A stretch of DNA of 64,000 nt, from NCBI GenBank assembly GCA_006538405.1, contig BJKQ01000004.1, forward strand, positions 1,178,001-1,242,000, read 5' to 3'. Positions 56,411 through 64,000 of the stretch are shown here, piece after piece; within the stretch, counting starts at the first letter, position 1; every line of letters begins with the position of its first letter. The notes under the pieces are model-generated. The model was not told the origin of the DNA, made no database searches, and was given only the letters and a program-made list of their open reading frames with translations. The DNA comes from Hansfordia pulvinata (taxonomy: Eukaryota > Ascomycota > Sordariomycetes > Xylariales). Position numbers and translations under genes: made by a program.

Positions 56411-58797
56411 CTATGCCAGGAAGAAGAAAGACGCGGCCAGGACCAGCGCGGTCATGGTGACGGGGATGGCGGCCAGAGAGGCGCCGCCCGTCGCGACAGG
56501 CATAGTGGTGGGGTATGAGGACTGGGTGGGAGAGACGCCAGTCGCCGTGCTGTTGGACTTGCAGGACTGGGTGCAGGCGGCAGAAGACAAAGTGGACGAG
56601 GCGCCTACAACGTAAGAGCTGGCGGCGACAGAGGGGTAAGGAGCGCTGGTGACGGCACCGTTGGCGATAGCAGCAGTCGAAGAAGCGCCGTAGACACCAG
56701 CGGCCGCCGTGGGGTAACCGCCGGAGCCGGAACCAGAGCCGGAGCCGGAGCCCTCAGTGGAGCCGGAGCCGGAGCCCTCAGTAGAGCCGGAGCCAGAGCC
56801 CTCGGTGGAGCCAGAAGCACCAGTAGAGCCAGAGCCAGAGCCAGAGCCCTCAGTGGAACCGGAAGCGCCAGTAGAGCCGGAGCCAGAGCCACCGGTAGAG
56901 CCACCAGTGGAGCCAGAGCCACCGGTAGAGCCGGGCAGGCCAGTGGGAGAAACTTCGCTGGAGGTGGCACCAGAGTAACCAGTGGCAGGAGAAGTGGCAG
57001 TAGCAGCAACGCTGCTGTCGACGGTAGCCGTGGTGTCACCAGGGTAGCCAGAGCCGGGGCTACCAGAGCCGGGGCTGCCGGAGTCAGGAGAGCCGGAGTC
57101 GGAGAGCCGGAGTCGGGAGAGCCGGAGTCGGGAGAGCCGGAGTCGGCGCTGCCAGAGTCGGGAGAGCCAGAGTCGGGGCTGCCAGAGTCGGGAGAGCCAG
57201 AGTCGGGAGAGCCGGACTCGGGGCTGCCAGTGCCAGTGGGGCCGTAGCCAGTGGTAGGAGTGGAGCTGGGGCCAGAGACACCGACGGCGTCAGTGGCGGC
57301 GGTGGTGGCAGCAGCAGCACCGCCCGTGTCACCAGAGCCGGGGGTTCCAGAGGGCAGGCCAGTGATAGTGGCGGTGGCCTGAACCGTGGTGGTGATATCG
57401 GGGCCGACGGCGCCCGTGGCGGTGACTCCGGAAGAGCCACACTTGCTGTTGCAGGCCTCAACACCGTGGCCGAGAGAGACACCAATGCCGGCGAAGCCGC
57501 CCAGGACGGCGTCGAGCTCGCCGTGGCCAGTGACGCCGATGGAGCCGAAGCCGAACTCGAAGCCGATGTCTCCGCAGGCGCCGATGATGGCCTTGAAGAG
57601 AGCGTCGAGCTTGGCGTCGATGCTGATGATGGAGTCGGTGATCTTGGCACAGCCACCGATCTCGCCAATGATCTCGAGCTTGGCGGTCAGGGAGCCGACG
57701 AGAGCGCCGCAAGAAGCCTTGAAGGGCGCAATGTTGACGTTGAGGCTGACAATGTCGGAAATGGTGAGAGAGCCAGCGCCCTTGACGGAGCCGATGGCCG
57801 CGTCAATCGAGGCAGTGAGCTTGCCGAGGGCGTCGACAGCGGCGCCAACGTCGGCGCCAGCCTTGAGACCGCCAATGGCCGAGGCAGCAGCGTCGATCTG
57901 GACGCCGCAGGTGTGCAGGCCACCAGTGACCACACCGAGGCCGCCAGTGACGCCGCCGCCGATGGAGCCGGCGAGGCCACCGCCGATACCGGCACCTATG
58001 CCAGCACCGCCGCCGATGCCGCCGCCAATGCCGGCACCGATGCCACCGTGGCCGCCGACTCCAGCACCGACTCCGGCGCCGCCGTGGCCGCCGACGCCAG
58101 CACCGACACCAGCGTCGCCGCCGACACCAGCGCCGACGCCACCAGCGCCACCGACTCCGGCACCGACTCCGCCGTGTCCGCCAACGCCAGCGCCAACGCC
58201 GGCATTGCCGCCAACGCCAGCGCCAACACCGCCGTGGCCGCCGACGCCAGCTCCGACGCCAGCATCGCCACCAACACCGGCACCAACGCCACCGTGGCCG
58301 CCGACGCCAGCACCGACGCCGCCGTGTCCACCAACACCGGCGCCAACGCCGGCACCGGCACCACCGCCGACCCCGGCGCCAACACCGGCATCACCACCGA
58401 CGCCAGCACCAACGCCAGCGTTGCCGCCGACGCCAGCACCAACACCGCCGCCGACGCCAGCACCAGCATTGCCACCGACACCAGCGCCGACACCAGCCTT
58501 GCCGCCAACTCCGGCGCCCACGCCGCCGGCACCGCCGACGCCAGCACCGGCATTGCCGCCAACACCAGCACCAGCACCGCCGCCAACGCCAGCGTCGCCT
58601 CCGACGCCAGCACCGACACGGCCGTCAACACCGGCGCCTCCGCCGACGCCAGCGCCTGCGAGACCGCCGACGCCGGCACCGACGCCAGCGTCACCGCCGA
58701 CGCCAGCGCCGACGCCAAAGGTTCTCTTCTCAGCCTGGGACTTGGCATCGCTGCCAACGGCGAGGGCGAGGAGGGCGTAGTGGCTGTAGTTCTTCAT
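56411..58797 (-). CDS. Glycine-repeat secreted protein with GPI-type C-terminus (one frame break)
   Basis: The N-terminus [20 protein letters not shown] resembles a signal peptide and is followed by AEKR, a possible Kex2 site. Residues of about 25-300 are more than 20 copies of a ten-residue unit VGAGVGGxxG, x being Asp, His, Asn, Lys or Gly/Ala. A domain of about 180 residues with seven Cys follows (starting [17 protein letters not shown], ending [12 protein letters not shown]). Next come Ser/Thr/Gly/Pro/Asp repeats (SPDSG, then GSTEGSGSG). In the last frame the protein ends [13 protein letters not shown] after a Ser/Thr-rich stretch, a typical GPI-anchor signal. At 57101-57102 the SPDSG array has gg where sister units have ggg, breaking the frame; adding one base gives 795 residues. 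No family was recognised for the Cys domain. Likely a cell-wall or adhesin-like protein. Confidence 0.75.
57930..58725 (-). repeat. Tandem 30-nt repeats encoding VGAGVGGxxG
   Basis: Imperfect 30-nt units in the wall-protein gene, with occasional shortened or GGA-inserted units. Because the array is GC-rich and in multiples of three, both strands stay open for long distances. Confidence 0.85.
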
Positions 58798-59088
58798 TAT
58801 GTAATAGGGAGGACGGGGTCCTGGGTGCAATAATATCGAACGAGTGAAGGGGGTTGCGGAGCCGAGAGTATGGTTTTGTTGTTGTTTTAATAGAAGGCGG
58901 TTGATGTGTCAAGACACGAGCGAGTGTATAAAATAGAAATAGTAACTAGTACGGATGTTGGATGGAAGGAAATGAAGCAACCTGCTGCGTCGAAAGGAGA
59001 AGGGGGATTGGGATGGGAGAGGGATGGGATCATTCAGCATCGAGAACAGAAGAGGCCGTGCCTATTATACCCATCTTGTTGACGGGCC

Positions 59089-59125
<37 letters not shown>

Positions 59126-62100
59126 GCGCCGCCCTCTTGGTCTCGCTTTTGCTGTCTCTCGCGCGCGGTCAGGCTCCCGCTCCCGCACTTGCTCTGTATC
59201 CCTCCCCCTCTCTCGCCCTCGCGGCCATGCCGGCTCCATGGGGGCACGGCGGCTCCACGGGCCTCGAGGGCACGGGCACGGACGGCGGACATCGGGCGGC
59301 GGGCTGCGGCAGGCAGGCCCATGCTCTGGCGCGGGCTTCGATAGATGTCGTGTTGGAGGCGGAAGGGGGACAAGTCGAGGGTTCGAAACGTTCTAGGCTA
59401 CGCCAAGAGGCTCTGCCGTCGGGCGCATTGACAGGGCCCGGCGGCGACGATGCCATAAAGTCGGGGCCCACGGCGGACAATGCACGAGGTGAGAAGCGGA
59501 CCATCACGTTGGCGACGGTGCTGTCGAGCTATTATCGTTGAAACCCAGGGCGGCCCACCCGGGGCGCTAACTCGACGTGGACCATTTACAACCTTGCGTC
59601 GGCACGGACGGGAACTGCCTGCGAGTGCTGCGCTACTGGGCGTTTGGCCGAATGAGGTGGGCTCCGCCAGCGGGCAGCAGCCTCCCGGCGCCGGAGCTGG
59701 AGGTGCAGGTGTTCGCACACTGTACCGTACCTGCCCTGCGTGTAAGTCGGAAAGCGCGACATGGAAGTTGAATGGAATGGAAGAATGAACCCGCATCACC
59801 GGGCTTCCCAGGTGCACTGAATCTCAGGTGGGCAGTACCGTACCTAGGAAAAGGTACCTTCCCAGACCTGCCAGTGATGCCAGACTCCGAAAACTGGAAG
59901 TCGCGAACCCCAGTACCAGCCCTTGGAGGAAAGAGCAGTGGCAGCCGTAGACAAACGCCCAGGCTTCCGACTCGTCAGATTCGGAGGCAGCCGCGGCAGC
60001 GACCAGTGCTCACAGGAAGCGAAGTCCGGCGTCAGCTCACCTGCAGTTCCTGTTGATCGGCGTCCTGGAACGCGGCGCACACAGACATTGACGCCTATCA
60101 AATCGCCTAGTAGGGGTCGGGGGGCGAGGCTCTGTCTCTCTCTCTCCACAGCTGAGTTGGGGGTCACCAGGGCTCTGTCTCTATTCTTCCCATTACGAGA
60201 TCACTCCTCCACCACTGCCACTACGAGTACCACCTCAACCGCGCCCTCGCCCACCCTGGCATCAACCGCACGCACGTCCTCCATCGAACGGCCTATGCAT
60301 GAAATTAAGGGTGCCCCGAGCCCCCGCCACGAGCTTCTCCCCCTCGTGTCTACTCGTACGTACTCCGTACCACATGCGTTTCCTGCCTCGTATTGCACCA
60401 TGGCTTTCCATTCCGACGTCTGTCTGACCACTTCTCGTCGTGCTTGGACCGCAATCTGCTCGTTTCACTTGAATAGATCGCTTTTCTACCTGAGCTAGCG
60501 CTTTCAACAACGCCATCCCCAATTCAAGCCCGTTCGAGAGCTAGGCGACGCCGACAACAAACATCGCGCCCAGTTTACCCGCGTAACCACACCGGACGCG
60601 CTGGCTGCCAGCCCACCATTCTCCTCGCTTCGATACGCGCACGTGCTCGCGCGCAAGCCGCCATCCGCCATCCGCCATCCGCCACCCGCATGTGCGCCCG
60701 CGCTATAGCTACCTACCTAATCTAACCGTACAACTGGCTGGTGCTTGCTCAATCAACCGCCGCTCGAGGTCATGGCGCGTATGTCAGGTTATCGTCAGTC
60801 GCCGCTGCAGCCGGTTTAATAACTGCCACTGCTGCAGGCCAAGCCGAGATAACGTTCATCTCGCGCTGGGCTTTGCGTGCAGCTATATTGCCACTTGGTG
60901 CGTATCCGCACATTCTCAATATCCTACGACTACATACTCCGTATGGCCGGGTGGGCCCAGTCACAACCTGCCCCGAGAGGCCCCCGTCAGTCTTCCTGGT
61001 CAGATCGGGTCTCAATCCTTGCCGCTGCAAGTCCAACTGCCGTACATCCCCTGATGAGTCTTGGAGGACTTTGATCGTTTCGTGTCTGCGGATACAAACA
61101 CTCACTCAACCTACCCCACGAAGGATCCTATAGTGCCAAGACTTTGTTGATGGGAGTCTGAGCCCGTATCGTACTCGGTTCGGCACAGTACCGAGTGAGG
61201 CACAGTCACTGTCGGCTGTGCGCTTTGACCAGGTTCCGGGCCTCTTGCTCCCTGGCCCCTGCAACTCTGGCAATTGCCGTCTCGCCGACCACGGTGGACT
61301 TGTTGGGCTCTCTGCGACCATTCGTAGCCTCACGGACTCTGCAAATCGGCCGCGCCCGCGAGGCCTGGCCAGCGCCACATAATTTGAGAAGACGCGATCG
61401 TGTCGCACCTCGCAAGTGGCATCACGTATTCGCGTATGAAGGTGACTCTGCAGCTTCGTGGCCGGCTTCTCCGAGGCCTCCAGGAAACCTCTTGCCAGCA
61501 CAATCTGTGGCGGGAACAGATCTCAGTTTACCACCCATATGTCTGCGGCCACTACCTCAGCTGGGGCCAACAACAGATCCCAGCCCATGATCCTCATGCG
61601 GATCTGTGCTCCAGACAGGACTGGGATACCATGCCGGATGCGTTCGTGAGGCAGCATGGCAGTCAGTGAGGCCACTCGTACTCCGTGCACAGCAGCAGTG
61701 CAGGGGAAACGAGCATCGCATACCACCAAACGGCCCGCCATGCTGACTGGACTCGGCATCCACATGCCCTCCGCCTCTCACGTCTCTTCAACCGCGGCGT
61801 GACCAAAGGATCGTCCCTGAAGATCACTCCATGGATGTTGCGAGACGTAGATGAACCACGCCCACAGGAAACGCCTGACGGGCCCGTGGGGTCATCCGTG
61901 CCTCCACGAGCATTCTCTGATGCCAGAAATCTGTAACGGAAAATCTTGTCTTGTGGGGTCGCACGGGTTCCCTTGCGAATAGGGGGGAGGGGCATTACAC
62001 TCCCTGCTCTCTGCAGTATAAATCTGAGCGGGGTAGCTTTTACCTGAGGCCGCCGGATGCTTGATGCCCCGGTTGCGTAAGGTAAGTAGGTAAGGTAGGC

Positions 62101-62926
62101 ATCGCAAGGCACTGTCACTGCATAACGAGTATCCTGCTCACTGGCTGGCCTGGCCTACGTGTACGCTGGCCCGCGTCGGCAGCAGTGGGCAGGACTCGTG
62201 GCCAGTGCTTCCTGAGAAAAGGTGTACAGCCTCAGCCCTCGCTTTCGATCGTCATGCCGGTCGGCCGTAGACACAGGTTGAGGCTTGACAGCACAGCCCC
62301 GCGGGCGCAGCTTGGCGGTCTTTCTCATGCCTACCTCTAGCCCTTACCCATGACTCACGAAAACCTCTCTGCCCCGGGGGAGAGGTGCGGACCCGAAAAT
62401 AGCAGCAGCCCACTCCGAGACCCGGCGGTGCCTATTCTGTGGGAATCCCCGATCGGTCGGCCGGCCTCCCGCAAGTTCATGTTTCCAGATGAATCCGTTG
62501 TTGACGACTGGTGCGTGATTTGTTTGCGCCAGGCGGCCAAACAGACCGCACTGCATAGCGAGGGCTCTTCAGAAACACCGGGGATCGCCCGGCTTCGTCG
62601 GTCGCCTTGTAAGTGAGTTCATTCTAGATGCGACAGCCGTGGCGCGGAGACATCAGATGTGATGAACTATATTTCATGCACGATTGCCTGTATCTAGGCA
62701 TGCGGAGGACGAGCATCAATCAAATCAGGATATAGGTCCCCTCGCGAATGTCAAGGGCTTGCCTTGTTTCAACCGCGCCGATTCCTTTGCATTGATGGGG
62801 CCCGCCCCTTGGAAACTACGAATAGCAACGTCACGGAGAAGACTGGATTTTTGTCGTGAAGAGAGGCAAGCTCTGTATTGTCTGTATATGTGTGTCAAGC
62901 GATCCCATCATCGTGCGCCGTCCTGC
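58798..62926. other. Gene-poor region
   Basis: Over 4 kb without a supportable gene. It contains a CTGT microsatellite (59088-59126), TACTCGTAC at 60351 and TACCTACCTA at 60710. ORFs to about 190 codons lack domains. Confidence 0.5.
59088..59126. repeat. CTGT tetranucleotide microsatellite
   Basis: About ten perfect TGTC units, located roughly 290 bp upstream of the wall-protein start codon. Confidence 0.9.

Positions 62927-64000
<1,074 letters not shown>

Noticed and set aside
57386..58833. Long plus-strand ORFs (over 450 codons each) antisense to the wall-protein gene
   Set aside because: They are produced by the GC-rich 30-nt repeats, which leave several frames open. Only the minus strand has a signal peptide, a Cys domain and a GPI tail.
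59088..59126. CTGT repeat as a CRISPR-like or integration feature
   Set aside because: It is a plain tetranucleotide microsatellite without spacers or flanking duplications.

Overview
The window looks like nuclear DNA of a filamentous ascomycete (Pezizomycotina, Sordariomycetes, most likely Hypocreales). The evidence is short introns with GTRAGT-type donors and CTAAC/CTGAC branch points, GC-rich coding DNA, long gene-poor spacers, and typical fungal families: a Nup98-Nup96 precursor, Bud22, an ankyrin-RCC1-BTB protein, mitochondrial carriers, a GPI-type wall protein and GH16. No rRNA, tRNA, CRISPR array, transposon or secondary-metabolite core enzyme was recognised.

Left part (1-45 kb), mostly housekeeping. 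It holds the 3' end of a Sas3/KAT6-type MYST acetyltransferase (3-1469, +), the Nup98-Nup96 nuclear pore precursor (2644-8960, -), a centrin/Cdc31-like EF-hand protein (12249-13018, +) and a doubtful membrane-protein fragment (13443-14125, -). Next come a mitochondrial oxoglutarate/malate-type carrier (18691-19820, +), a secreted conserved fungal protein (20146-22276, -), Bud22 (23152-24933, -), an IBTK/Btb3-like ankyrin-RCC1-BTB protein (25434-30407, -) and an F-box/WD40-like protein (32210-34149, -). The block ends with a 13-exon 2-oxodicarboxylate carrier (36302-38244, +), a decayed fungal protein with SUMO-interaction-like repeats (39636-42730, +) and epsin (43218-45094, -).

Right part (48-64 kb), richer in secreted or surface proteins: glutaminyl cyclase (48158-49315, +), an amidoligase-fold protein (49594-50985, -), a GH16 beta-glucanase (52321-53367, -), a glycine-repeat GPI-type surface protein (56411-58797, -) and the C-terminal half of a sulfatase (62927-64000, -). 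The genes do not form an obvious cluster or pathway. At most the right block suggests cell-wall and extracellular functions.

Two points dominate the interpretation. First, at least eight genes are interrupted by an apparent single missing base, mostly in or next to a short C/G homopolymer, and their frames rejoin if one base is added. This points to consensus indels in the assembly rather than mass pseudogenisation. One gene (39636-42730) also carries an in-frame TAG where the family has Trp, so it may be truly decayed. Second, the spacers carry an over-represented 8-mer, TACTCGTA/TACGAGTA (14 sites found by eye, 13 of them intergenic), and a second word, TACCTACCTA. Their role is unknown, and they are the best candidates here for undescribed structure.
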